64,000 nt of DNA, from NCBI GenBank assembly GCA_002369515.1, contig DFFM01000037.1, positions 1 to 64,000 of the forward strand, read 5' to 3'. The position numbers and the translations under genes were made by a program. This document shows positions 9,101-16,690 of the stretch, piece after piece. Under the pieces are notes generated by a model. That model made no database searches, was not told the origin of the DNA, and worked only from the letters and a program-made list of their open reading frames with translations. Source of the DNA: Prevotella sp. UBA3776 (GTDB taxonomy: Bacteria > Bacteroidota > Bacteroidia > Bacteroidales > Bacteroidaceae). Position 1 is the first letter of the stretch. The number at the start of each line of letters is the position of its first letter.

Positions 9101-9819
9101 CCCACGTTGTAGAGGTAGGCCAACAGCTGGGTGGTGTCGCTGTCCAGCTCGTCGGTACTGAAGTTCATGAGGGCGTCGATGCTCTGTTGTTCGAGCCCCA
9201 CGTAGTAATAGTAGGTGGAAAGCACGATGCCATATTCGCTTTTGGCGTAGAGCAGCCGTCTGTTCTCATGTTCGGAGAGCATGGAGCGTTCTTCTTCGAT
9301 GCGCCGTTGGCGCGAACGCACTTTCTCGCGCTGCTCGTAGAACTCTTTGTTCTTGGACCGCCGCTGGCAGAGTCGCATCTGCTGCACACCGGCCACGTAG
9401 AGTTCTATCTGGTTGTCGGTGATTTGCTCTATCTGGCTCAGAATGCTGTCGGCCTTGTCATACTCCATGCGCATGATGTGGACAAAGGCCATGTTGTTCA
9501 TAGCTTCGGCTTTGCCGGCAGCATAGTCGGCCGACTGTTGGAAAGCCTTTTCGGAATAAACGAGCGTAGAGTCAAGACTCTGGTAATGAAAACTATAGGC
9601 GATGTCGTTCAACTTATCGACCATCGGCTGCTCGGCCTTCGTGCAGGCACAGAAAACCGCCGCCGAGAGTGCCAGCCAAACCACCAAAGACAAACTGCGT
9701 CCAGCGGACGCTAAGGATGAAATACAAAAACCGGAACAACGATGAAACGAAAGAATGAGCACCCCTTTCAACTGTAGAAAGGCTTCACACACACGGAGTG
9801 AATGGGCAGTGTTTCTCAT
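6184..9819 (-). CDS. Giant tandem sensor histidine kinase-like protein (DUF5112/DUF5113 type)
   Basis: A 1211-residue membrane protein with two kinase-like modules. Order: N-terminal hydrophobic segment (43-58), TPR-rich periplasmic region (about 65-410), membrane helix (436-456), a dimerisation region with His536-Glu537, then an intact HATPase domain with N-box (634-643), DTGCGM (667-672) and SHGYGL (700-705). A second hydrophobic segment (748-764), an extracytoplasmic stretch and a membrane helix (906-927) follow. The second module has an H-box-like LKHETMYYP (His1031) but its ATPase region lacks the N-box Asn and the DxG motif. I recall such proteins being annotated DUF5112/DUF5113 in Bacteroidota. 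The start lies inside a 29-bp inverted repeat and is uncertain. Confidence 0.75.
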   Translation of the reverse strand: MRNTAHSLRVCEAFLQLKGVLILSFHRCSGFCISSLASAGRSLSLVVWLALSAAVFCACTKAEQPMVDKLNDIAYSFHYQSLDSTLVYSEKAFQQSADYAAGKAEAMNNMAFVHIMRMEYDKADSILSQIEQITDNQIELYVAGVQQMRLCQRRSKNKEFYEQREKVRSRQRRIEEERSMLSEHENRRLLYAKSEYGIVLSTYYYYVGLEQQSIDALMNFSTDELDSDTTQLLAYLYNVGAGGIVTKGTQEENSQTEFNYLLRCYMLASQSNSPFWVANSLQAISEHLIVQQQRNRLIADNLPAMKFINPDNMPDSLLAGYLAQKSLDIFEKFGDVYQTAGAYRTLASCFMAINDYNSALICLRNALEKNPAIEQAPDLVASIREQLSVAYAAIDDKPNSDYNRNLYLDMQELTRQDRLLEARADQLDRSSRQLNLMILAVVLTIVVVAILLYIFDRLRRRNERRHSMEQLLQPLNEWKMQNDKELEAINEHCEEVNEARAVSLVHIATNKKRNLENRAKIFLVNSIMPFIDRMIHEVRKLEDGHEPDEKRAERYEYISELTERINDYNEVLTQWIQLRQGQLSLNIESFPLQALFDTVQKSRMSFQLKGITLDVKPTEAVVKADRILTLFMINTMADNARKYTPDGGRVEVSATEAANYVEISVSDTGCGMNEDELANVFKHQVIVDSGTGQLSSVQPSHGYGLMNCKGIIEKYRKVSQIFSVCHIAAESEPGKGSRFYFRLPKGLAKLIVGWLLASGAWGTTMAQTTVPLSTLQQKAEQYADSAYYSNIDGTYSRTLQFADSVRKYMNQAYRQQVRRGTDTLLRRGDMSVELPEVRWFHDSVKVNYQVILDIRNESAVAALALHDWPLYRYNNKIYTQLFKECSADNSLGQYCRVMQRSETNKMVAISILVLLLMLLLPAYYMLYYRHRLYYRFCLDRVQRINGVLLTDSEPEEKLERIKPLVSEKYPVQLQQVVEQIRQTLTDSVVTKNTRLVNLELAEDEYRRAEFENEKLHISNSVLDNCLSTLKHETMYYPSRIRQLIDGSDRNLNAISELATYYKELYSLLSEQAMRQVDDVKFDCKPVAVADMFTPRDELTPNQLSVLGDSDMLRLLFDILRQQSGEKKLRVDVAEKGDYYVELTVTMPNMSLNDADCQRLFAPTMENVPYMLCRQIVRDHSQQTARRGCGIVAVPRHEGGTSIVVTLTKARN

Positions 9820-9843
9820 TCTTTCGTTTTTTCATTGTTCCGG
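9731..9843. repeat. 29-bp inverted repeat around the sensor kinase start
   Basis: Arms at 9731-9759 and 9815-9843 match at 26 of 29 positions and flank a 55-nt loop that itself contains a short CCTTTC/GAAAGG hairpin. The assumed start codon of the kinase (9817-9819) lies inside the right arm. Confidence 0.8.
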
Positions 9844-9892
9844 TTTGCGCTGCCCGTTGATGGCAGCGTGTTGAGTTTTATTCAGTCAGCGT

Positions 9893-10561
9893 TCAGGCGC
9901 GCGCCTTTGCCACATAGCCAAGTGCTTCCTTGCACTTGTCGGTGACGTACTGCCAGTCGCCGGCAGCCACTTTGTCCTTGGGGAACAGCTTCGAGCCCAT
10001 GCCAACGCAATAGACACCAGCCTTGAACCAAGCCTTCAGGTTGTCCTCCTCGGGAGCAACGCCGCCAGTGACCATGATCTTCGACCAGGGCATAGGAGCC
10101 TTGAGGCCTTTCACCATGTTGGGGCCATAAACGTCGCCGGGGAACAGTTTGGTGAGGTCGCAGCCCAGCTCCTGTGCCTTGCCGATTTCAGAAACCGTGC
10201 CGCAGCCGGGGCAATAGGGCACCAGACGGCGGTTGCACACGGGAGCAATGTCGGGATTGAACAGCGGGCCCACTACGAAGCAGGCACCCAACTGAATATA
10301 CATGGCAGCCGTGGGGGCATCGACCACCGAGCCAATGCCCAGCGCCAGTTCGGGGCACTCCTTGTCGGCCCACTTCACCAGTTCGCCGAACACCTCCTGG
10401 GCGAAGTCGCCGCGGTTGGTAAACTCGAATGCACGAACGCCGCCCTCGTAGCAGGCTTTCACCACGTTCTTGCACACTTCCATATCTTTGTTGTAGAAAA
10501 CGGGCACCATGCCGGTGTCGCCGATTTTCTGCATGACAGCTAATTTATCGAATTTTGCCAT
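9893..10561 (-). CDS. eda: 2-keto-3-deoxy-6-phosphogluconate aldolase
   Basis: A 222-residue class I aldolase that splits KDPG into pyruvate and glyceraldehyde 3-phosphate, the last step of hexuronate breakdown. Recognisable are EFTNRG (Glu near residue 47), the Schiff-base lysine in [11 protein letters not shown] (near 140) and the phosphate-binding TGGVAPEE (near 165-172). Length fits the Bacteroidota Eda subfamily. It is on the same strand as kdgK, with a four-helix-bundle gene between them, and shares the pathway with uxaA across the divergent LacI regulator. Confidence 0.93.
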   Translation of the reverse strand: MAKFDKLAVMQKIGDTGMVPVFYNKDMEVCKNVVKACYEGGVRAFEFTNRGDFAQEVFGELVKWADKECPELALGIGSVVDAPTAAMYIQLGACFVVGPLFNPDIAPVCNRRLVPYCPGCGTVSEIGKAQELGCDLTKLFPGDVYGPNMVKGLKAPMPWSKIMVTGGVAPEEDNLKAWFKAGVYCVGMGSKLFPKDKVAAGDWQYVTDKCKEALGYVAKARA

Positions 10562-10637
10562 GGATTAATTATACTATTTTACAATTTACTATTTTACAAT
10601 TTTAATTTGTACAGACATCATTTTTCGACTTCTTTCA

Positions 10638-11000
10638 CTATCGATTGGACAGATGATTACGAGTTGAGATGATCGACCTGACGATGATACGGAGTAACTC
10701 AATACATTCATTGTGCAAAGGCTCAACCCTTGATGCAGGAAGCATCTCAGTTTCCATGATGATGGAAAGCCAGTGTTCCGTCTCATCCAACTCTTCTTCT
10801 ACCATCTTCAATTTATTGAGAAAATCTTTCTCTGATTTCCCTATACACGCAGCGCGATAATTCGCTGCTGGTGATGTTCCAGAACGTACAACCTGCGATG
10901 CAATTGCCCGTCCCGAAATTGTATTGGGCATAGAATCAACCAACCTTATGATGCGAACTGTAAAGTTCTTAAACCTCTCTTTTAGTTCCAGTTCTGTCAT
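10638..11000 (-). CDS. Four-helix bundle protein (23S rRNA intervening-sequence protein family)
   Basis: A 120-residue protein with family hallmarks: FKNFTVRIIRLVDSMP at the start, RAIASQVVRSGTSPAANYRAA around residues 31-51, and KSEKDFLNKLKMVEEELDET around 55-74. Proteins of this family are encoded inside 23S rRNA intervening sequences in some bacteria but also occur free in Bacteroidota genomes; their role is poorly defined. Here it sits between eda and kdgK on the same strand, flanked by AT-rich repeats (TGAAATAG-like direct repeats at 11025-11045), which suggests an insertion into the sugar operon. Confidence 0.85.
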   Translation of the reverse strand: MTELELKERFKNFTVRIIRLVDSMPNTISGRAIASQVVRSGTSPAANYRAACIGKSEKDFLNKLKMVEEELDETEHWLSIIMETEMLPASRVEPLHNECIELLRIIVRSIISTRNHLSNR

Positions 11001-11052
11001 TTAGCTGGTAATAAATTGTCAAATTGTGAAATAGTGAAATAGTCAAATAAAA

Positions 11053-12075
11053 CTAACGCTGTACGCGTCCGCTGGCGTTGCCACCTGCGAGGCTCTCCAC
11101 CTCGTCAACACTCACCAGGTTGAAGTCGCCGTTGATGGTGTGCTTCAGCGCACTGGCTGCCACTGCAAACTCCAGGGCTTCGCCTTGGGTCGGCTTAGTG
11201 AGCAGTCCATGAATGAGTCCGCCCGAGAACGAGTCGCCACCGCCCACGCGGTCGATGATGGGGTTGATTTCGTAGCGTTTGCTCTGATAGAACTCCTTGC
11301 CGTCGAAGATGAGGGCTTTCCAACCGTTGAACGTGGCCGAGAAACTTTCGCGGAGCGTAGAAACGACATACTTGAATCCAAATTCTTCCTTCATTTGGCG
11401 GAAGATGCCCTCGTATCCGGCAGCGTCGGTTTTGCCTCCCTCAACGTCGGCGTCGGGCTTGAATCCGAGACAAAGTTCTGCGTCCTCCTCGTTGCCGATG
11501 CACACATCCACATACTTCATCAGGGGGCGCATGATGCTGATGGCCTTCTCGGAAGTCCACAGCTTCTTGCGGAAGTTCAGGTCAACGCTCACACAAACGC
11601 CGTGGCGCTTGGCAGCTTCGCAGGCCAGGCGGGTCAGTTCGGCGGCCTTGTCGCTGATGGCGGGGGTGATGCCGCTCCAGTGGAACCATGCAGCTCCCTC
11701 CATGATGGCGTCGAAGTCGAAATCCGAGGGGTCGGCTTCAGCAATGGCGCTGTGGGCACGGTCGTAGATGACCTTCGAGGGACGCATCGAAGCGCCCGTC
11801 TCGGCATAGTAGAGTCCCACGCGGTCGCCGCCGCGGGCGATGAAGTCGGTGTTCACTCCGTAGCGACGCAGTGCGTTGACGGCTATTTGTCCTATCTCGT
11901 GCTTGGGCAGCTTTGAGACGAAATAAGCCTCGTGGCCATAGTTGGCCACACTGACGGCTACATTGGCCTCACCACCGCCGGGGATGATGCGGAATGACTC
12001 ACTCTGGATAAAACGGTCGTTGCCCTGGGGCGACAGGCGCAGCATAATCTCGCCTAATGTTACAATCTTTGCCAT
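11053..12075 (-). CDS. kdgK: 2-keto-3-deoxygluconate kinase (PfkB family)
   Basis: A 340-residue ribokinase-family sugar kinase that phosphorylates KDG to KDPG, the substrate of the neighbouring aldolase. It shows the N-terminal GGGEANVAVSVANYG substrate-binding motif (about residues 33-47) and the C-terminal catalytic DRVGGGDSFSGG (about 265-276) with the base Asp in GGGDS. KDG specificity is inferred from the neighbours eda and uxaA. A minus-strand -7 box (TATTTTTG, 12142-12149) lies about 67 nt upstream, and a palindromic operator candidate is shared with the divergent LacI gene. Confidence 0.9.
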   Translation of the reverse strand: MAKIVTLGEIMLRLSPQGNDRFIQSESFRIIPGGGEANVAVSVANYGHEAYFVSKLPKHEIGQIAVNALRRYGVNTDFIARGGDRVGLYYAETGASMRPSKVIYDRAHSAIAEADPSDFDFDAIMEGAAWFHWSGITPAISDKAAELTRLACEAAKRHGVCVSVDLNFRKKLWTSEKAISIMRPLMKYVDVCIGNEEDAELCLGFKPDADVEGGKTDAAGYEGIFRQMKEEFGFKYVVSTLRESFSATFNGWKALIFDGKEFYQSKRYEINPIIDRVGGGDSFSGGLIHGLLTKPTQGEALEFAVAASALKHTINGDFNLVSVDEVESLAGGNASGRVQR

Positions 12076-12141
12076 TGTCGTTTCGTTTTTTAAATTTGAA
12101 TGTTTAAAGATTAATTTTGTTTGTTTTTCTGTTTACGAGCA

Positions 12142-12149
12142 CAAAAATA
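12142..12149 (-). promoter_or_regulatory. Promoter -7 box of kdgK
   Basis: The minus strand reads TATTTTTG; predicted leader is about 60 nt. No clear TTTG at -33. Confidence 0.5.
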
Positions 12150-12212
12150 GCACTATTTTCGCGAATTAGGAAATAAAACGGGGAAAAAATGCAGTTTTTG
12201 GAAAATTTTAAC

Positions 12213-12226
12213 TGTGTACGTACACA
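12213..12226. promoter_or_regulatory. LacI-type operator candidate
   Basis: A perfect 14-bp palindrome, TGTGTACGTACACA, with the central CG typical of LacI-family operators. It lies between kdgK and the lacI gene and overlaps the expected -33 region of the lacI promoter (-7 box at 12245-12252), fitting autorepression; it could also act on kdgK. Confidence 0.7.
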
Positions 12227-12244
12227 CAATTCATTTTTTATTGC

Positions 12245-12252
12245 TATTTTTG
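12245..12252 (+). promoter_or_regulatory. Promoter -7 box of the LacI-family regulator
   Basis: TATTTTTG followed by CACC, about 85 nt before the chosen start codon. Confidence 0.55.
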
Positions 12253-12337
12253 CACCAAACAATGGCGGCAATCTCCACGTCGGAACCAGCAATTGACGAC
12301 ACCGCGAATGGCTGCCAAACACAGAGAGACGACCATC

Positions 12338-13399
12338 ATGACAGAGAAAATCAGAATCAAGGACATAGCCGAACGTTCAGGGGTTTCGGTGGGTACGGTG
12401 GACCGTGTGCTGCACAACCGTCCCAACGTGTCGAAGTCGGCGCGCGAGAAGGTGGAGAAGGTGCTCAAGGAAATCAACTACCAGCCCAACATGTATGCCA
12501 GCGCACTGGCCTACAACAAGTCGTACACCTTTTATATAATAATGCCCAAGCACGCTTCCGAGGCCTACTGGGAGGAAATAGAGCAGGGAGCGCTGAAAGC
12601 CTGCGAGACACGGCGCGACTTCCACATCGACGTGCGCATCATGTACTACAAAAGGTTCGAGACCGAAACCTTCACCGCCACCTACGAGGAGTGCCTGGCC
12701 CAGAATCCCGCTGGTGTCATCGTGGTGCCCTCTGAGCTGGAGGTGACACGCCAGTTTACCAACCAACTGCACGAACGCAACATCCCCTTCATTCTGCTCG
12801 ACAGCTACATGCCCGACCTGCGGCCCCTGTCGTTCTACGGCCAGGACTCGTTCTCAAGCGGATATTTCGCTGCCAAGATGCTCATGCTCATTGCCAAGGA
12901 TGAAAAGGAAATCATGCTCATGAAGCAAATGAAAAACGGCAAGGTGGCCAGCAAGCAGCAGGACAACCGCGAAGTGGGTTTCCGCCACTACATGCACGAC
13001 CACTTCCCCCGCGTAACGATCAACGAGGTCGATTTGCCCCTTGACAGCAACAAGAAGGAGTACGACCGAATTCTGCAACAATACTTCGACCACCACCCCG
13101 ACACCCACCACTGCATAACGCTCAACTCGAAGGCCCACCTCGTGGGCGAATTTCTGCTGCGCTCCAACCGCCGCAACGTGCAGATCATGGGCTACGACAT
13201 GGTGGCCAAGAACGCCAAGTGCCTGCGCGAGGGCAGCATATCGTTCCTCATCGCCCAGCATGCCTTCATGCAGGGCTACGAATGTGTGGACACGCTCTTC
13301 CAGGCCATCGTGCTGCGCAAGAAGGTGAACCCCGTCAACTACATGCCCATTGAGCTGCTCAGCAAGGAGAACGTGGATTTCTACCGCCGCTACTCCTGA
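12338..13399 (+). CDS. LacI-family transcriptional regulator
   Basis: A 353-residue regulator. Residues 3-55 form the LacI helix-turn-helix (RIKDIAERSGVSVGTVDRVL) and hinge helix region, followed by a periplasmic-binding-protein-like effector domain (about 62-350). The start at 12338 puts the DNA-binding domain at the N-terminus; the longer ORF start adds 15 unrelated residues. Its place between kdgK-eda and uxaA suggests control of hexuronate/KDG use, with KDG or a hexuronate as likely inducer (inference). A perfect palindrome at 12213-12226 is the likely operator. Confidence 0.9.
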   Translation: MTEKIRIKDIAERSGVSVGTVDRVLHNRPNVSKSAREKVEKVLKEINYQPNMYASALAYNKSYTFYIIMPKHASEAYWEEIEQGALKACETRRDFHIDVRIMYYKRFETETFTATYEECLAQNPAGVIVVPSELEVTRQFTNQLHERNIPFILLDSYMPDLRPLSFYGQDSFSSGYFAAKMLMLIAKDEKEIMLMKQMKNGKVASKQQDNREVGFRHYMHDHFPRVTINEVDLPLDSNKKEYDRILQQYFDHHPDTHHCITLNSKAHLVGEFLLRSNRRNVQIMGYDMVAKNAKCLREGSISFLIAQHAFMQGYECVDTLFQAIVLRKKVNPVNYMPIELLSKENVDFYRRYS

Positions 13400-13707
13400 C
13401 GCCGCTCTTTTCAGGCGTCGAAGATGCGGAATTGTCTGCCGACAATATTTTTTCATCTCCCGACAATAAAAAAATATCTCCCGACAATAAAAAAATATCT
13501 CCCGACGATAATTTCACCTCTCACGGCAGCAGAAAAACAACTCACGACGATACGTTCAAATTCTCTAGAAAATTTCAGCGCATCTCCCGACGTTGTTTTC
13601 ACCGTCCGAAGCAACAGAAAATCCAGCCCCGAGAAGAGCGCGCCCGCCCGCAATGGCAGAAAGACTATTCCAAGAAAACAAACAAATATCACAAAAGACA
13701 AAACACT
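13400..13707. other. Intergenic region with 21-bp repeat array, copy A
   Basis: About 308 nt between the regulator and uxaA. It is dominated by the repeat family copy at 13441-13600. No confident -33/-7 promoter for uxaA was found in it. Confidence 0.6.
13441..13600. repeat. Dispersed palindromic repeat family, copy A
   Basis: Tandem 21-bp units beginning ATCTCCCGAC start at 13455 and 13476 (identical) and 13497, followed by two diverged units with the same period. These lead into the shared core CGACGATACGTTC plus AAATTCTCTAGAAAATTT (13558-13575), then a further ATCTCCCGACG. The core matches those near 45161-45193 and 57362-57391 almost base for base. Confidence 0.85.
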
Positions 13708-15204
13708 ATGAAACAACAAGCATTTCTGAAAATCAACCCTGCCGACTCGGTAGTGGTTTGTCTGCGACCCATGAAACAGGGCGAGACCATCGACATTGAC
13801 GGCCAGAGCATCACCCTGCTGCAAGATACACCAGCCGGACACAAGGTGCTCATCGCCGACCGCAAGCAAGGCGAGGACATCATCAAGTACGGCTACCCCA
13901 TAGGCCACGCCCGCGAAGACCTGAAGGCCGGACAGTGGGTGAACGAGAACAACCTGAAAACCAATCTCGCCGGAACGCTCAGCTACGAGTACCACCCCGT
14001 GGACGAAAAGCTCAGCATCGAGAACGAGGGCCGCACCTTCCGCGGATACGTGCGCAGCAACGGCGAGGTGGGCATCCGCAACGAAGTGTGGATAGTGCCC
14101 ACTGTGGGCTGTGTCAACGGCATTGCCGAGCGGCTGGCCGCCCAACTGGAGAAAGAGACTGGCCTCGAAGGCATCGACGCCGTGCATGCCTGGCACCACA
14201 ACTTCGGTTGCTCGCAACTTTCGGGCGACCATGAGAACACGCGCAAGGTGCTGCGCGACATCGTGCTCCATCCCAATGCCGGCGCTGTGCTGGTGCTGGG
14301 CCTCGGCTGCGAGAACAATCAGCCCGACCAGTTCATGGAGATGCTGGGCGACTACGACCGCCAGCGCATCCGCCTGCTGGTGACGCAGAAGGTGGAGGGC
14401 GACGAGGTGGAAGAAGGCATGCGCCTGTTGCGCGAGCTCTATGCCATCGCCCGTGAGGACAAACGCCAGGAGTGCCCGCTGAGCAAGCTGCGCGTAGGCT
14501 TGAAGTGTGGCGGCAGCGACGGTTTCAGCGGCATCACCGCCAACCCGCTTGTGGGCGAGTTCAGCGACTGGCTGGTGGCCCAGGGCGGCACGAGCATACT
14601 GACCGAGGTGCCCGAGATGTTTGGCGCCGAAACCATTCTGATGAACCGCTGCGAGAGTCCCGAGCTGTTCCGTCAGACGGTGAGCCTCATCAACAACTTC
14701 AAGGAGTACTTCCTCAGCCACGGCGAGCCCGTGGGCGAGAACCCAAGTCCGGGCAACAAGGCCGGCGGCATCAGCACCCTCGAGGACAAAGCGCTGGGCT
14801 GCACCCAGAAGTGCGGACGTGCGCCCGTGAGTGGTGTGCTGGAGTATGGCGACCGTCTGAAAACCAACGGCCTGAACCTGCTCTCGGCACCGGGCAACGA
14901 CCTGGTGGCCGCCACGGCACTGGCTTCGGCTGGCTGCCAGATAGTGCTCTTCACAACGGGCCGTGGAACGCCCTTCGGAACGTTCATCCCCACGATGAAG
15001 ATATCCACCAACAGCACCTTGTTCCGCAACAAGCCCAACTGGATTGACTTCAATGCGGGCGAACTGGTGGAAGGAACGCCGATGAAGGACTTGGTGGCCC
15101 GCTTCACCGAAAAAATCATCAGTGTGGCCAACGGCGAACCCACACGCAACGAACAGAACGGTTACCGCGAAATCTCCATCTTCAAGAATGGCGTGACGCT
15201 GTAA
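13708..15204 (+). CDS. uxaA: Altronate dehydratase
   Basis: A 498-residue enzyme that dehydrates D-altronate to 2-keto-3-deoxygluconate in galacturonate breakdown. The N-terminal SAF domain (about residues 1-95) is followed by the UxaA catalytic domain with conserved stretches such as NFGCSQLSGDH, LGLGCENNQP, KCGGSDGFSGITANP and GCTQKCGRAPVSG. The start at 13708 is where the SAF domain begins; the longer ORF reads through the 21-bp repeat. Its product feeds kdgK and eda across the divergent regulator, so this is a split hexuronate locus; uxaB and uxaC are not in the window. Confidence 0.93.
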   Translation: MKQQAFLKINPADSVVVCLRPMKQGETIDIDGQSITLLQDTPAGHKVLIADRKQGEDIIKYGYPIGHAREDLKAGQWVNENNLKTNLAGTLSYEYHPVDEKLSIENEGRTFRGYVRSNGEVGIRNEVWIVPTVGCVNGIAERLAAQLEKETGLEGIDAVHAWHHNFGCSQLSGDHENTRKVLRDIVLHPNAGAVLVLGLGCENNQPDQFMEMLGDYDRQRIRLLVTQKVEGDEVEEGMRLLRELYAIAREDKRQECPLSKLRVGLKCGGSDGFSGITANPLVGEFSDWLVAQGGTSILTEVPEMFGAETILMNRCESPELFRQTVSLINNFKEYFLSHGEPVGENPSPGNKAGGISTLEDKALGCTQKCGRAPVSGVLEYGDRLKTNGLNLLSAPGNDLVAATALASAGCQIVLFTTGRGTPFGTFIPTMKISTNSTLFRNKPNWIDFNAGELVEGTPMKDLVARFTEKIISVANGEPTRNEQNGYREISIFKNGVTL

Positions 15205-15207
15205 GAA

Positions 15208-15292
15208 CCCCATTGGCGCCATGGGACTCATAAGCCTTATGGGTCCCATAGGTCCCATGGGTCCTATAAGCCCCATAACCCCCATAAGCTCC
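15208..15292 (+). repeat. 9-bp-period tandem repeat, copy 1
   Basis: About eight imperfect 9-bp units of the form ATRRGYCCC. In the reading frame of the downstream transporter they would encode collagen-like (M/I)(G/S/T)P triplets. The same repeat precedes the gene at 63306. Confidence 0.8.
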
Positions 15293-16573
15293 ATGACCAA
15301 CAAAAAAGGCCTCTTGGCCCTCTCTCCGCTGGCAGTGTTCATGCTGCTCTACGTCGTGCTCTCGGTCTTGGCCGGCGACTTCTACAAGGTGCCCATCACG
15401 GTCATCTTCATGATAGCCAGCATCTACGCCGTCGTCATCACGGGCGGGCTGCCCCTGAAGAAGCGCGTCGATATCTTCAGCCGCGGAGCCAGTTCGGACA
15501 ACTTGTTGCTCATGCTGTGGATCTACGTGCTGGCCGGAGCCTTTGCGGCTTCGGCCAAAAGCATGGGCAGCATAGACGCCACGGTCAATGCTGCCCTCAA
15601 CGTGCTGCCCGGCAACCTGCTGCTGCCGGGGCTGTTTCTGGCCGCCTGCTTCATCAGCGTCTCCATCGGCACCAGCGTAGGCACCGTGGTGGCCTTGGTG
15701 CCCATCGCCGTGGGCATTGCCCAGCAAACGGGGGGCAGCCTGCCGCTCATCACGGCCATCATCGTGGGCGGGGCCTACTTCGGCGACAACCTGTCGTTCA
15801 TCAGCGACACCACCGTGGTGGCCACCAGTACGCAAGGGTGCCGCATGAGCGACAAGTTTCGCGTCAACGCCTTTATCGTGATGCCTGCCGCACTGGTCAT
15901 TCTTGTGGTCTATGCCGTCATGGGGGCCAACGTGCAGGTGCCCGTCGAGTGGCGCGAGGTGAGCTATCTGAAGGTGCTTCCCTACGTGGTGGTGCTGGTG
16001 GCCGCCGTGCTGGGCATGAACGTCATGGCCGTGCTCGTGTTGGGCATTGCGCTCTGCGGCTGCATCGGTCTGTGCGACGGCTCCTACGACCTGTTCGGAT
16101 GGCTCGCAGCCATGGGCGATGGGGTGAAGGGCATGGGCGAGCTCATCATCGTGGCCATGTTGGCGGGCGGCATGCTCGAACTCATTCGCGAAAACGGCGG
16201 CATCGACTACATCATCAGCCGGTTGACGGCCCACGTGAACGGCAAGCGGGGGGCCGAACTCTCCATCGCGGGACTGGTCAGCCTGGTGAATCTCTGCACG
16301 GCCAACAACACCATCGCCATACTCACTGTGGGCGGCATAGCCAAGAAAATAGGCGACCGCTACGGTGTGGACAATAAGAAGGCAGCCAGCATTCTCGACA
16401 CGTTCTCGTGTACGGTGCAGGGCCTTATTCCCTATGGTGTGCAGATGTTGCTCGCCGCGGGACTGGCCAAACTCAACCCAATGGAGATTCTGCCCTATCT
16501 GTACTACCCCATGGCCATCGGCGTGGCGGCCACGCTCTCCATTCTGCTGCGCTATCCGAGAAGATACTCGTAA
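15293..16573 (+). CDS. NhaC-family Na+/H+ antiporter-like membrane transporter
   Basis: A 426-residue polytopic protein with about 11 hydrophobic segments. Motifs such as SVSIGTSVGTVVALVPIAVGIA, GGAYFGDNLSFISDTTVVA and NTIAILTVGGIAKKIG are typical of the NhaC antiporter family in the ion-transporter superfamily. The start at 15293 (MTNKKGLLALSP) gives a normal N-terminus; the longer frame would add residues encoded by the 9-bp repeat. It follows uxaA by 88 nt and may be co-transcribed. Whether it exchanges Na+/H+ or moves an organic acid of the pathway is open. Confidence 0.8.
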   Translation: MTNKKGLLALSPLAVFMLLYVVLSVLAGDFYKVPITVIFMIASIYAVVITGGLPLKKRVDIFSRGASSDNLLLMLWIYVLAGAFAASAKSMGSIDATVNAALNVLPGNLLLPGLFLAACFISVSIGTSVGTVVALVPIAVGIAQQTGGSLPLITAIIVGGAYFGDNLSFISDTTVVATSTQGCRMSDKFRVNAFIVMPAALVILVVYAVMGANVQVPVEWREVSYLKVLPYVVVLVAAVLGMNVMAVLVLGIALCGCIGLCDGSYDLFGWLAAMGDGVKGMGELIIVAMLAGGMLELIRENGGIDYIISRLTAHVNGKRGAELSIAGLVSLVNLCTANNTIAILTVGGIAKKIGDRYGVDNKKAASILDTFSCTVQGLIPYGVQMLLAAGLAKLNPMEILPYLYYPMAIGVAATLSILLRYPRRYS

Positions 16574-16690
16574 AGGCGGCAACCCGCACTCTCTCCCTGC
16601 GCAGAGGGAAACACTCATGGCGACAACCATTGTCAGCCCCCCCCGAACTCCTGCACTCCAGAAACTCAGAACCATCACACTCCTAAGAAC

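Noticed and set aside
13455..13520. The 21-bp arrays as a CRISPR
   Set aside because: Units are contiguous with no spacers, shorter than CRISPR repeats, and no cas genes are in the window.
13453..15342. A 629-residue minus-strand frame opposite uxaA
   Set aside because: Antisense shadow of a well-recognised enzyme, beginning in the 9-bp repeat (which gives a spurious MGPMGP stretch).
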